A stretch of 64,000 bases of DNA. Source: Mucilaginibacter sp. L294 (lineage in GTDB: Bacteria; Bacteroidota; Bacteroidia; Sphingobacteriales; Sphingobacteriaceae). A program made the translations under genes and the position numbers. The notes beneath the pieces were generated by a model. The model was not told the DNA's origin, did no database searches, and saw only the letters and a list, made by a program, of their open reading frames with translations. The stretch is taken from positions 1 to 64,000 of the forward strand of contig NZ_LGEK01000009.1 in NCBI RefSeq assembly GCF_001636615.1. The letters are read 5' to 3'. This document shows, piece by piece, positions 34,217 to 42,195 of this stretch; the first letter of the stretch is position 1; each line of letters opens with the position of its first letter.

Positions 34217-36691
34217 TTATTTATTTCTTTCTTCCGCAACCAATGCCGCAATACCTTTCTCTATGCTTCCAAACCTGGCCGCATATTCGGCTACCTTCAC
34301 CTTTTCGGTCTGCTCTGTGGTATATGCATAATATTCTTCCGGCGAGACTTCCGTTCGGTAAACTTTGGAGAGCATACCGCCAAGACTGATAAATACTTCT
34401 TTGTATTTGCGGAGCGGGTCATTGGCTTTGTTGACAGAAAGCACAAGCGCCTTTTCCTTATCGGTAAGCCCAAGTAGTTCCTGTATGGCGTCAAACTTGT
34501 TCTGGTACTTGCTTTGGTCAAGCAGGATCTTGCAATCGCTGTTATTGACAATGGCCTGCTTAACCACCTGTGAGCTGATGATATCTTCTATTTCCTGTGT
34601 AACTACAATAGCCTCACCAAAGAATTTACGCACAGTCTTAAACAGGTACTTGATGTATTCTGCGAAACCCTCTTTCATCAGGGCTTTCCAGGCTTCTTCA
34701 ATCAGGATCATTTTTCGGATGCCTTTCAGCTTCCGCATCTTATTGATAAAAACTTCCATGATAATGATCGTTACCACCGGAAAGAGGATCGGATGGTCCT
34801 TAATATTATCCAGCTCAAATACAATAAGCCTTTCAGCAAGCAGGTTAAGATTTTCATGGGCATTTAATAAGTAATCGAATTCGCCGCCTTTATAATACGG
34901 CCTGAGTACATAGAGAAAATTATTGATGTCAAAATCGCGGTCTTTGACATTATCTGATTTAAGTACTGTTACAAATTCATCCTTCAGGAATTCATAGAAG
35001 GAATCAAAACAAGGGAACAGGGTCGCATCCTTATCCAGCTTCTCAAAGTATAGTTGTATTGCGTTTGACAAAGCCACGTATTCACTACGCTTAAATTCTT
35101 CGTCGTCTTTTTTCCAAAGGGCCAACAGCAGTGTTTTGATACTTTCTTTCTTCTCCGTATCCAGGCTATCGCCTTCCCCGATATAAAATGGATTGAATTT
35201 GATCGGGTTATTTTCTTCATAGGTGAAGTAATAGCCCTTTACCATATCACACAACCCTTTATAGCTATGGCCTACATCCACCAACACGACATGTGTTCCC
35301 TGCTCATAATAACTTCTTACCATATGATTGGTATAAAAAGATTTTCCGCTACCGGAGGGGCCGAGAATGAACTTATTGCGATTAGTGCAGATACCAAGCT
35401 GCATAGGTTCGTCGCTGATATCGACATGTACCGGCTTTCCCGTCTGACGGTCACCAAGCCGTATGCCCACCGGACTAAGGGAGGTGCGGTAACCTGTCTC
35501 CAGGTTAAAAAAGCAGGTGGCCTGTTCTGCAAAGGTGTCAAAGCTGTCATTCATCGGGAAATCGGCTTCATTACCCGGTATGCCTGCCCAAAAGATCTGC
35601 GGAGCGCCGAAGGTTTCCTGTTTGGCAACGGCGTCCATTTGGGCAAGCGCCGAACTAACCATGTTCTTCAGGTCTTTGAGCTTTTCTTTATCATCAGTCC
35701 ATACCAATAAGTTATAATGCGCCTTGATGGGTTGCTTTTGATCTCCAATAGCTTCATTTAAGAAATCATTGGTGGCGTCACGGGCAATACTGTTCTCCCG
35801 GCTATAGGCAGAAAGTGATTGCAGGCGTAGCCTTTTACTCTCCAGTTTCTGAATCGTCTTTTGAGCGTCTTCGATGAAAATGTATTGATTGTAGATATGG
35901 TTGCATGGTAACAGTTGGCCGAGCGTACTTGCAAAACCAATAGAGAACTTCGTTTTATCGGTACAATACTTATCATAGTTGATGCGGCTGCCACACAGCG
36001 ATGGCATATCGGCAGCATCCCCTAATGTATAGAGTTGGCAATGTTGACCACCGACCTGTATCTTATCGCCGGAGAACTGCATATCCTTGACAATGAAGTT
36101 ATCCTGCTCTTCTGCCAGGTAACAATACCTTTCCAGTACGCCCATTGTCCGTTTATGGCTATAGAGATCATCTTCACGTAGCCTTTGTAACTTTACAAAG
36201 CCACTGTCTTCCATGATTTGCCTGAACTGACCACAGCTATCTATAAAATCCTGTAGCATATTGTCGTTCAGGGTTTGTGCAGGTACAATCGTCCTTCTGA
36301 GCAGGTTGGAAAACAAAGAGCTTCCGTCTTTACGTTTGGCCGGCTTCTTTGTTATAAAGAGGTAACAGTCATGATTTAAAAACGGCCTTTCATTAAAGAA
36401 CCTTTCACTGCTTCGCGATAGGAAGCTGGTATCCTTACCGCTAAAGTCCGGCTTATATTTACTGTCAATAAACCAATCCTGTTTATGCAGGATACTATGT
36501 TTAGGAAGCACCTTGATGGCTTTAACCCAGGCCTGGTGAAAGGCTTCATATTCATGATCCGATAAGGTAAAGACTTCGGGAAGTGTTGCTTTAAAGGCAA
36601 GCGTTATATCGCCCTGCTTACTTAATATACAATCGTGTTCGATTCCCAGAATAGGGAACATATCATCTAACCACTTTTCCATACTGCACAA
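34217..36691 (-). CDS. traG: Conjugation ATPase TraG (VirB4-like)
   Basis: 824 residues. Walker A is LGPSGSGKSFYTNHMV near residue 440 and Walker B RKMILIEEAW near residue 660. N-terminal region includes FSLSDHEY-like TLSDHEYEAFHQAWVKAIKV and the TrbE/VirB4 pattern; AIVVTQEIEDIISSQVVKQA follows Walker B. It powers transfer-apparatus assembly and DNA movement. This is the TraG of Bacteroidota CTns, not the plasmid coupling protein of the same name. Length normal and motifs intact. Confidence 0.95.
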   Translation of the reverse strand: MCSMEKWLDDMFPILGIEHDCILSKQGDITLAFKATLPEVFTLSDHEYEAFHQAWVKAIKVLPKHSILHKQDWFIDSKYKPDFSGKDTSFLSRSSERFFNERPFLNHDCYLFITKKPAKRKDGSSLFSNLLRRTIVPAQTLNDNMLQDFIDSCGQFRQIMEDSGFVKLQRLREDDLYSHKRTMGVLERYCYLAEEQDNFIVKDMQFSGDKIQVGGQHCQLYTLGDAADMPSLCGSRINYDKYCTDKTKFSIGFASTLGQLLPCNHIYNQYIFIEDAQKTIQKLESKRLRLQSLSAYSRENSIARDATNDFLNEAIGDQKQPIKAHYNLLVWTDDKEKLKDLKNMVSSALAQMDAVAKQETFGAPQIFWAGIPGNEADFPMNDSFDTFAEQATCFFNLETGYRTSLSPVGIRLGDRQTGKPVHVDISDEPMQLGICTNRNKFILGPSGSGKSFYTNHMVRSYYEQGTHVVLVDVGHSYKGLCDMVKGYYFTYEENNPIKFNPFYIGEGDSLDTEKKESIKTLLLALWKKDDEEFKRSEYVALSNAIQLYFEKLDKDATLFPCFDSFYEFLKDEFVTVLKSDNVKDRDFDINNFLYVLRPYYKGGEFDYLLNAHENLNLLAERLIVFELDNIKDHPILFPVVTIIIMEVFINKMRKLKGIRKMILIEEAWKALMKEGFAEYIKYLFKTVRKFFGEAIVVTQEIEDIISSQVVKQAIVNNSDCKILLDQSKYQNKFDAIQELLGLTDKEKALVLSVNKANDPLRKYKEVFISLGGMLSKVYRTEVSPEEYYAYTTEQTEKVKVAEYAARFGSIEKGIAALVAEERNK

Positions 36692-36710
36692 TTCTTTTGA
36701 TGATTATTAC

Positions 36711-37175
36711 TTACAGATGCCTGCCGCGTTTTTTCTTTGGTTGCTCTTTCTGTTCTTCTTTCTCTATTTGATTTGTCTCACGGGAGAATACTTTATCATT
36801 AGGCTTTTTCACTTCTTCCATTGAATCCAAATTATTTTCATCAACTTCTTCCTTAAGCCGGCTCTCTTTTAAGTCAACGATTTCGGCGTAAATAACGAGT
36901 ATGGTATGCTTTGATTCTAAAAGCTCGCGATCTGATGGAATGGAAAAGGCTACAATACCTTCAGGCAAATCCTTTAAGTTCTCAGGCGGGATATAAAGAC
37001 ATTTATTTAGGAGATCATAATATCCATGCCTTTCCCATTCATGGTCGATTGCAATATCCAATTCACCAACCTGAATAATGGACAAGTCCTTATCCACTGG
37101 TATTAAGTTCATCGATGAATCTATGTGATAACGGTTGCCAACGATATCAATCTGTAACACACTATTTTCTTCCAT
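36711..37175 (-). CDS. Hypothetical tra-operon protein, IDI-G-H-D motif
   Basis: 154 residues, no signal peptide. The N-terminus reads LQIDIVGNRYHIDSSMNLIP, which matches the layout of the gene at 37963 (EIDIAGTLFHVDIVKLEF). The C-terminal 45 residues are charged and lysine-rich (KKKRGRHL). Family unknown. It overlaps traF by 14 bp. Proteins of this size sit beside traF in similar elements but I cannot name them. Confidence 0.7.
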   Translation of the reverse strand: MEENSVLQIDIVGNRYHIDSSMNLIPVDKDLSIIQVGELDIAIDHEWERHGYYDLLNKCLYIPPENLKDLPEGIVAFSIPSDRELLESKHTILVIYAEIVDLKESRLKEEVDENNLDSMEEVKKPNDKVFSRETNQIEKEEQKEQPKKKRGRHL

Positions 37176-37500
37176 CTTGAATGTTCTTTGTTTTTAAAAA
37201 TATCTTCCTGCTATTGCACTTTACCACCTTTGGGATGCTGCGTTTAGCAAGGGTTTTCATCATCCCATGTTCGCCGTACCTGTTGCTCATACCATAAATC
37301 TTGTAAACCAATCCTGAGCCACAACTCAGGATTATAACCATGCAGAAATATTGATTGACGCCAATGATAAAAAGCACAGCGAAAAGGATAAGTAACCCAA
37401 GTATGCCCGCGCCGAGATACCAGATGTATTGTGCCTTTAGCCCTTTGAATTCAATGCTTTTATTGATCCCCTTATTAATTTGATATACACTGTTTGCCAT
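37162..37500 (-). CDS. traF: Conjugative transposon protein TraF
   Basis: 112 residues with two membrane helices (YIWYLGAGILGLLILFAVLF; YFCMVIILSCGSGLVYKIYG) and a basic C-terminus (RSIPKVVKCNSRKIFLKTKN). N-terminus MANSVYQINKGINKSIEFKG is typical of TraF/DUF4133. An inner-membrane, VirB3-like part of the channel. Confidence 0.9.
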   Translation of the reverse strand: MANSVYQINKGINKSIEFKGLKAQYIWYLGAGILGLLILFAVLFIIGVNQYFCMVIILSCGSGLVYKIYGMSNRYGEHGMMKTLAKRSIPKVVKCNSRKIFLKTKNIQDGRK

Positions 37501-37508
37501 GCTTATTT

Positions 37509-37937
37509 TTAATTAAGATATTCGCTGATGATCGCAATGACTGCATGTCGTAATAAGTTGTCACCTTCGCTGTCCTGGTTAAATGGAAAGTTGTCAAGTA
37601 GTTCTTTGCCGGCTTCTATAAGGTTGATCGTCTCATACGTTAATACACCGGCTTTTTTGAATGATTGGTACTCCCTCGGAAAATCTTCTTCCAGGATAGT
37701 TTGCAGGTAATGAAACCGGGAAGGCCGCAACTCATCTGTTATCTCAGTCATGGCAAGTTCTTCGATCACATAACCTGGTTTATCTTCTTCCAGCAGCCGC
37801 ATCACTGTTGGCATGGCCTTGCTGACCTTATCTTCGAGATATTGCGTCAGCGAAAAGCTTTCCTGTAGCTTAATGAGCAGCTCCGGGTTATTTTCCTGTA
37901 TATAGGATCTGAGTTTTTCTTTCAGGATATTATGCAT
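37509..37937 (-). CDS. Hypothetical tra-operon protein
   Basis: 142 residues, helical and acidic (MHNILKEKLRSYIQENNPEL; DKVSKAMPTVMRLLEEDKPG; LLDNFPFNQDSEGDNLLRHA). Resembles small DUF1896-like proteins of mobile elements in general style, but I would not insist. It lies between traE-linked genes and traF. Confidence 0.65.
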   Translation of the reverse strand: MHNILKEKLRSYIQENNPELLIKLQESFSLTQYLEDKVSKAMPTVMRLLEEDKPGYVIEELAMTEITDELRPSRFHYLQTILEEDFPREYQSFKKAGVLTYETINLIEAGKELLDNFPFNQDSEGDNLLRHAVIAIISEYLN

Positions 37938-37962
37938 CTTTTTATGATTTCGTCAATATGAA

Positions 37963-38406
37963 TTAAAGCCTTGGTGACCTTGATTTTCGCTTATCATCCC
38001 CTTGCTTTGTTTCTTTTGAAAATGAGGTAAGTGCCTGCCTTGATTCCATTCTTCTGCTATGGAAATTATCGGTCAATCCCTGTTGCCTTGCAAGGCCAAT
38101 GGGATCTAATTCTTTTAATGGTGGCAGCAATATGATCCTAACATGGTCTGGTATGCCGATCTTCATATCTTCTTTGCCTGCAAACAAGTTTTTGGCATGG
38201 GTATCAAAGAAGAAATGAGAAAAGCCCATTTCTTCTTTTGCCCCTATGATAGGCATCCGGTTAAGCGGATTGCCTACTTCCCTGAATTCAAGCTTTACAA
38301 TATCCACATGGAATAAGGTTCCTGCGATGTCAATTTCAGGCAATAACCTTTGTTGCCTTTGCTCTGCTTCCTTCGCCTGGTAGCCCATGTACTTTTCCAT
38401 GCCCAT
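37963..38406 (-). CDS. Hypothetical tra-operon protein, paralogue of the 36711 gene
   Basis: 147 residues. EIDIAGTLFHVDIVKLEFRE near residue 24 parallels IDIVGNRYHIDSSMNLIPV of the 36711 gene. Further on: FSHFFFDTHAKNLFAGKEDM and VRIILLPPLKELDPIGLARQ. C-terminal tail polar. It follows traE by 3 bp. No function known. Confidence 0.7.
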   Translation of the reverse strand: MGMEKYMGYQAKEAEQRQQRLLPEIDIAGTLFHVDIVKLEFREVGNPLNRMPIIGAKEEMGFSHFFFDTHAKNLFAGKEDMKIGIPDHVRIILLPPLKELDPIGLARQQGLTDNFHSRRMESRQALTSFSKETKQGDDKRKSRSPRL

Positions 38407-38408
38407 AG

Positions 38409-38750
38409 CTATACACCGAAGAAGGATTTAATAACTGTTGCTACCACTACAAGGAAAATACAGCTACCGAACCATGCGGCGGCAACCTTACTGGTATCAG
38501 GATCGCCGGCATTCCATTTCTGGTACACTTTCACAGCGCCAATCAAACCCAATATGGCGCCTACTGCATACATCAATTGGGTGCCTGATTCGAAATACCC
38601 ACGGACTTTTTGGTTTGCTTCATTAATGCCTGCGTTGCCATCCTGAGCGCGGCTATAAATTGATACGGCCATTACTGCGGCCAGCGTAAGGGCATACTTC
38701 ACCCTGCGGGATGATCTTTCAATCCCCAACTTCACTTTTTCCATCTCCAC
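38409..38750 (-). CDS. traE: Conjugative transposon protein TraE
   Basis: 113 residues with two membrane helices (VKYALTLAAVMAVSIYSRAQ; FGSCIFLVVVATVIKSFFGV) and GTQLMYAVGAILGLIGAVKV. DUF4134/TraE (VirB2-like pilin candidate). It is the first gene of the tra run reading on the minus strand. Confidence 0.9.
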   Translation of the reverse strand: MEMEKVKLGIERSSRRVKYALTLAAVMAVSIYSRAQDGNAGINEANQKVRGYFESGTQLMYAVGAILGLIGAVKVYQKWNAGDPDTSKVAAAWFGSCIFLVVVATVIKSFFGV

Positions 38751-38777
38751 TATGCTTTGTTATGTAATTGCTTGAAA

Positions 38778-38838
38778 AATACCGGAGCGTGCCAACCAAC
38801 CACTCCAATCACGTCCCACATCCGGCACGCCCGGTATT
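38778..38838 (-). terminator. Inverted repeat ahead of traE, terminator-like on the minus strand
   Basis: AATACCGGAGCGTGCC (38778-38793) and GGCACGCCCGGTATT (38824-38838) are inverted copies with one extra base and a 30-base loop; the minus strand continues with TTTTTC. It sits 28 bp before the traE start, so it could end the upstream transcript or attenuate traE expression. Confidence 0.65.
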
Positions 38839-38848
38839 TGTTTTTTTA

Positions 38849-38905
38849 TTTGCCGGCCACCCTGCCTGTCAGGACAGGGGGCGGGCAAATGGCCGGAGGA
38901 TCATC
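38849..38905. repeat. GC-rich palindrome upstream of traE
   Basis: TTTGCC...CCCTGCCTGTC pairs with GACAGGGGGCGGGCAAA, a hairpin with a two-base loop, and the flanks hold complementary CCGG. Together with the preceding inverted repeat it fills the 193-bp gap before traE. Confidence 0.75.
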
Positions 38906-38943
38906 AACACATCAGTCCTACTACTTCACCCTCCGGCAGTCCT

Positions 38944-39387
38944 TTAGCGGGGCAGCGTCTCCCATGCCTCGTCCAGTTCTTCTTCGCTAAACGCCACCCC
39001 GCATATGCTTTCCCCATATTGGATAATAAAATTGTTTAAGGCAACCCGGAAGGCAGGCTGGCGTAACCCGCCATAGTTTGCCAATCTGTTCATAAGCTGG
39101 GTAAGCAGCTCATCTTTGTTGGCTTTGTTGCCTGCCTCCTCCAGGATGCTATGCCTGATATCGGTCACGATGCCTTCGAGTTCCTCGAAGCTGTGATCCT
39201 CCTTATTGTCTTCGTTTGTTTCTACTTCGGCAGGGTTCGCCTTTTTTCGGATAGGGAATTTGTATTTGCCTTTTAAGAAGTCTGATATTTCTTTTCTGTA
39301 AAAGGCAAGAGCGATGATGCCATACCATATGGCTGCTAGGATGGCGACTGCCGTAAAATAATCTGTCCAGGAAATTGATTTGAGCAT
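38944..39387 (-). CDS. Hypothetical membrane-anchored protein
   Basis: 147 residues: an N-terminal membrane helix (WTDYFTAVAILAAIWYGIIA) then a soluble acidic part (NEDNKEDHSFEELEGIVTDI; EEELDEAWETLPR). No family recognised. It lies upstream of traE on the same strand, separated by two hairpins. Confidence 0.7.
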   Translation of the reverse strand: MLKSISWTDYFTAVAILAAIWYGIIALAFYRKEISDFLKGKYKFPIRKKANPAEVETNEDNKEDHSFEELEGIVTDIRHSILEEAGNKANKDELLTQLMNRLANYGGLRQPAFRVALNNFIIQYGESICGVAFSEEELDEAWETLPR

Positions 39388-39915
39388 GGCTGTAATTTTT
39401 TATTGTTCGTCACGCCGGGAAACCGCTTCCCTTTGTTGATGAAGCAAAATTGCAGTGCTTTTGGAGGCTGTATTGACAACCATGACTAAGCTTATAGAAA
39501 TTCTTTTTTGTGAAAAATGAGCTAAAATTGGAGGACTTTTTGCAGGCGATATCTGCTCAAGTTATTGGGGGAGGATAAATCAACGTTATATTCTAAATAA
39601 GGGCTAACAGGTTGATTTTTTTTTGAGAAAAACTATAAGCCGTATCAAGCTTATAGTTTTGTATTTAGAGGCGTTTTCTTTTAAATTTCTGTTAATGAGG
39701 GGTTAGATGGATAATATTTTTACTGGGATGAGGCTAAATGAAAGCAAGAGAATTTGACCTAAAACATTTATTGTTGACCCCAATAAGATGCTTAAGGCAG
39801 CGAAGCTGCTGTTACGGACAACCTACTAGAACGCAATCAGTGGGATTTTTATAATTGCTTTAGTGAACAAGTCTTTGAGGTTATACGTATTATTCTTGGA
39901 ACCACACTTTTGCAT
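39388..39915. other. Divergent intergenic region with 12-bp hairpin
   Basis: No gene is visible in these 528 bases. A perfect 12-bp inverted repeat (AAAACTATAAGC / GCTTATAGTTTT, 39629-39660, loop of 8) lies in the middle, and AAGCTTATAG occurs again near 39487. A weaker hairpin GCAGCGAAGCTGC is near 39798. The region separates the tra genes from the plus-strand 39916 gene and probably holds their promoters. Confidence 0.5.
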
Positions 39916-40356
39916 ATGCTGATTATAAAAGAGGAATTACTGAGTATAATGATAGAAGAATATCCCAATTGGTTAACAACCCCGGAGAATTTTCTGAACT
40001 TTATTCTGCTAATGGATCAGCTTTCGGAATTGGACGCCGAGGTATATGGCACCGACCGATCGGCGCGTGATGAATTCGCGGAGGATCTTGCGGCGTTGCT
40101 GATCCGGGAATTGCATATTGATCTCCTGCCTTACAGAGACTTTCGTGATTTGAAGACTAACGGTCCAGTACAGGACGACCAGATGCAAATGCTGGAACGC
40201 ATTTCACAGAAAATGAAAGAAGATGATAGGGTCTTCGACCTTACACTTGAAACTGGCATTATGCCGAGCGAAGAAACCATGCTTACGGATATTGCAAAAG
40301 ATTTCTTCGCCCGGTATGTTATTGAAAGGCTACGGCCTTATGTGGATTTCAGGTAA
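39916..40356 (+). CDS. Hypothetical protein next to rteC
   Basis: 146 residues from the ATG at 39916 (MLIIKEELLSIMIEEYPNWL); the earlier TTG codon at 39910 is not needed. Helical, acidic, no signal (SELDAEVYGTDRSARDEFAE; AKDFFARYVIERLRPYVDFR). Family unknown. It converges on rteC with 5 bp between stops. Confidence 0.7.
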   Translation: MLIIKEELLSIMIEEYPNWLTTPENFLNFILLMDQLSELDAEVYGTDRSARDEFAEDLAALLIRELHIDLLPYRDFRDLKTNGPVQDDQMQMLERISQKMKEDDRVFDLTLETGIMPSEETMLTDIAKDFFARYVIERLRPYVDFR

Positions 40357-40361
40357 TCAGG

Positions 40362-41195
40362 TCATTCGTCTTTCTCGTCAAGTTTATTTTCAAGTGAGCC
40401 GATAAGGTTATGCAGGTAAGGCGTTCGAATCTTTTTCCTGATGCCCATACCGAGTAAAACGGTATAAACGTTACCAAGCCGGATATTGAAAAAGCACTCC
40501 ATATCTGCCACTAATTGCTTGATAGTAATATTGCCAAAATTGACAGAGCCTTTGGCATGGATAGCGTAAATGAGTTCTATTAGTGCCGCCTTTGAATCCG
40601 TCCAAGTCGTATTTCTTTTTTCTTTTTCAGTAGCATCCATTTGTCCCTGCTTTTCATTTGATATTACACGAAGCAAGTATTCCCTTAAATGCTCATAAGC
40701 CTGTATCTGGCCTAACATATAACTGTAAGGCGTTGAAAATTCCGGGTCTAAGTCCTGGGTATAAACCGGGTTTAAAGGCACACCCACAGCTTTTCTCACA
40801 AAATAATTTTCATCTGAATAAACCTGCCCTGTGCGGTAGTAGTTATACAATTGCTGGTTACGGTCAAAGAAGACTTCAATGGTCATAAGGTATTGTTCAA
40901 AATAAACCTTTTGTTTAGCCTCACTTCCAAGTGGCTTTCCGGCCTCTATGTAAAAGACCTCTGAGAAATAAATCAATTCTTTTAGGAACTGCGGCTTTAT
41001 TTCTTTGAAAAAGCGAATCTCCTCTTCGCTCGTCCCAAAGGAATAGGTTGAAATGAATTCCTTCAGTTTTTGTATATGTTGTTCTACAACATTAAATGAT
41101 TTTTCTGCCTGTTGTAATTTATCATCAATTTCAACGGCGGTCTTTTGAAGTTCCAGGTGCATAGCCGCAAGCAAACTCTCTGTGATTTTATCCAT
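40362..41195 (-). CDS. rteC: RteC-family regulator
   Basis: 277 residues, helical throughout (QQAEKSFNVVEQHIQKLKEF; LKELIYFSEVFYIEAGKPLG), with the RteC-type C-terminal segment NFGNITIKQLVADMECFFNI. RteC proteins activate excision genes of CTnDOT-type elements. Its presence beside tra genes is what a conjugative transposon carries. RteA/RteB kinase-regulator genes are not seen nearby. Confidence 0.9.
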   Translation of the reverse strand: MDKITESLLAAMHLELQKTAVEIDDKLQQAEKSFNVVEQHIQKLKEFISTYSFGTSEEEIRFFKEIKPQFLKELIYFSEVFYIEAGKPLGSEAKQKVYFEQYLMTIEVFFDRNQQLYNYYRTGQVYSDENYFVRKAVGVPLNPVYTQDLDPEFSTPYSYMLGQIQAYEHLREYLLRVISNEKQGQMDATEKEKRNTTWTDSKAALIELIYAIHAKGSVNFGNITIKQLVADMECFFNIRLGNVYTVLLGMGIRKKIRTPYLHNLIGSLENKLDEKDE

Positions 41196-41503
41196 ATTCG
41201 TGTTGTCTTGGTATTGTTAAGTTTAATTAGATTACGTTTTTGAACAGCACAAACGTAATGGCACTTAACTGTTGATTGATTATGTAGAAGTATGGATTAT
41301 AGCTGAAGCAGGTTAATTTTAGGATGAAGTACTTCACCGAAAAATGAAGTAGAAACTGTTTAAGATTGCTGTTAATAAATATTGATTAACGTAAAGATAA
41401 CCAGGGTGCGTTATTACAAATAGTATTTATATTTATTTTAAAATAACTTTATTATTGTTTTAGATAATCGAAGCATAAATTTATAAACTCACCCTATAAA
41501 AGC
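41196..41503. other. Upstream region of rteC with TGAAGTACTTCA palindrome
   Basis: This 308-base AT-rich gap between divergent genes has no convincing gene. A perfect 12-bp palindrome TGAAGTACTTCA is at 41325-41336, with a further half-site TGAAGTA at 41347-41353, a possible binding site for a regulator of rteC or of the plus-strand gene. Confidence 0.5.
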
Positions 41504-42001
41504 GTGAAATACCCTGCATTTAACTTTGGTTTTGAGAAAAATGAAGAGGATTGGGATTTCGGGTTCCTTACGATGGATCTGATGTTTTTCTTTTTCCTGT
41601 TGCCCGAAAAGGCTTTTGATTACGATGAAGGAGTTATGCTATGGGATAAATATAAGCTTCAGCAACTAGCCCATGCTTTTCTTGGCGGGAAAGCTACCTT
41701 GGATCGTGAACAGGCCAATCTATTCCTGGATGGAACAGACGCGATATGTCGGATGTTGCTTACAGGAGATAAGAGACTTAAAGAGGAAATATTTTATAAA
41801 GTTCAATTGAAGGCCAGCCGCTTTTTAACTCTGAATGAATTTGAGGCTTATTATCTGCACCATGCAACAAAGCTGTTGAATAAAGTAAAAGAGTTTTGCG
41901 GCCAAAATGAAGAATTCATGTCCTTTTATCAAAACCTCTTTAAGCGAGGTCGGGATAATTTTTCCTATGCTGAATGGAAAAAAGGATTGAAGATTTCCTA
42001 A
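41504..42001 (+). CDS. Hypothetical protein between rteC and lanB
   Basis: 165 residues with a GTG start (KYPAFNFGFEKNEEDWDFGF). Phe/Asp/Glu-rich, helical, no signal or membrane helix (LMFFFFLLPEKAFDYDEGVM; FCGQNEEFMSFYQNLFKRGR). Family not recognised. It could be the last gene of the conjugative module. Confidence 0.65.
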   Translation: MKYPAFNFGFEKNEEDWDFGFLTMDLMFFFFLLPEKAFDYDEGVMLWDKYKLQQLAHAFLGGKATLDREQANLFLDGTDAICRMLLTGDKRLKEEIFYKVQLKASRFLTLNEFEAYYLHHATKLLNKVKEFCGQNEEFMSFYQNLFKRGRDNFSYAEWKKGLKIS

Positions 42002-42195
42002 TTCATTCATTTTAACAAACCGCAGTAGATTGCATTTATTCGTTTATATTTTTACCTGATTAATTTTTAGTGGAACAATTCCCGATTATAACGTTTGCTT
42101 CATCCCCTTCATGCCGTCAATTCCGCCGTTCGGGTAAAAGTTTATCTTCTTAGGTATTTTGGATGCTAATTTTCGGACACCCAATCACTAAATTA

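Noticed and set aside
34217-36691. Type IV coupling protein interpretation of TraG
   Set aside because: Length, Walker spacing and order (between traF and traI) fit the VirB4-like TraG of CTnDOT-type elements, not VirD4/TraD.
38849-38905. CRISPR-like or IS-end interpretation of the GC-rich palindrome
   Set aside because: There is a single copy, no spacer array, no cas genes and no transposase next to it.
39785-39810. Short GCAGCGAAGCTGC hairpin as a terminator
   Set aside because: The stem is short and no T-run follows on either strand.
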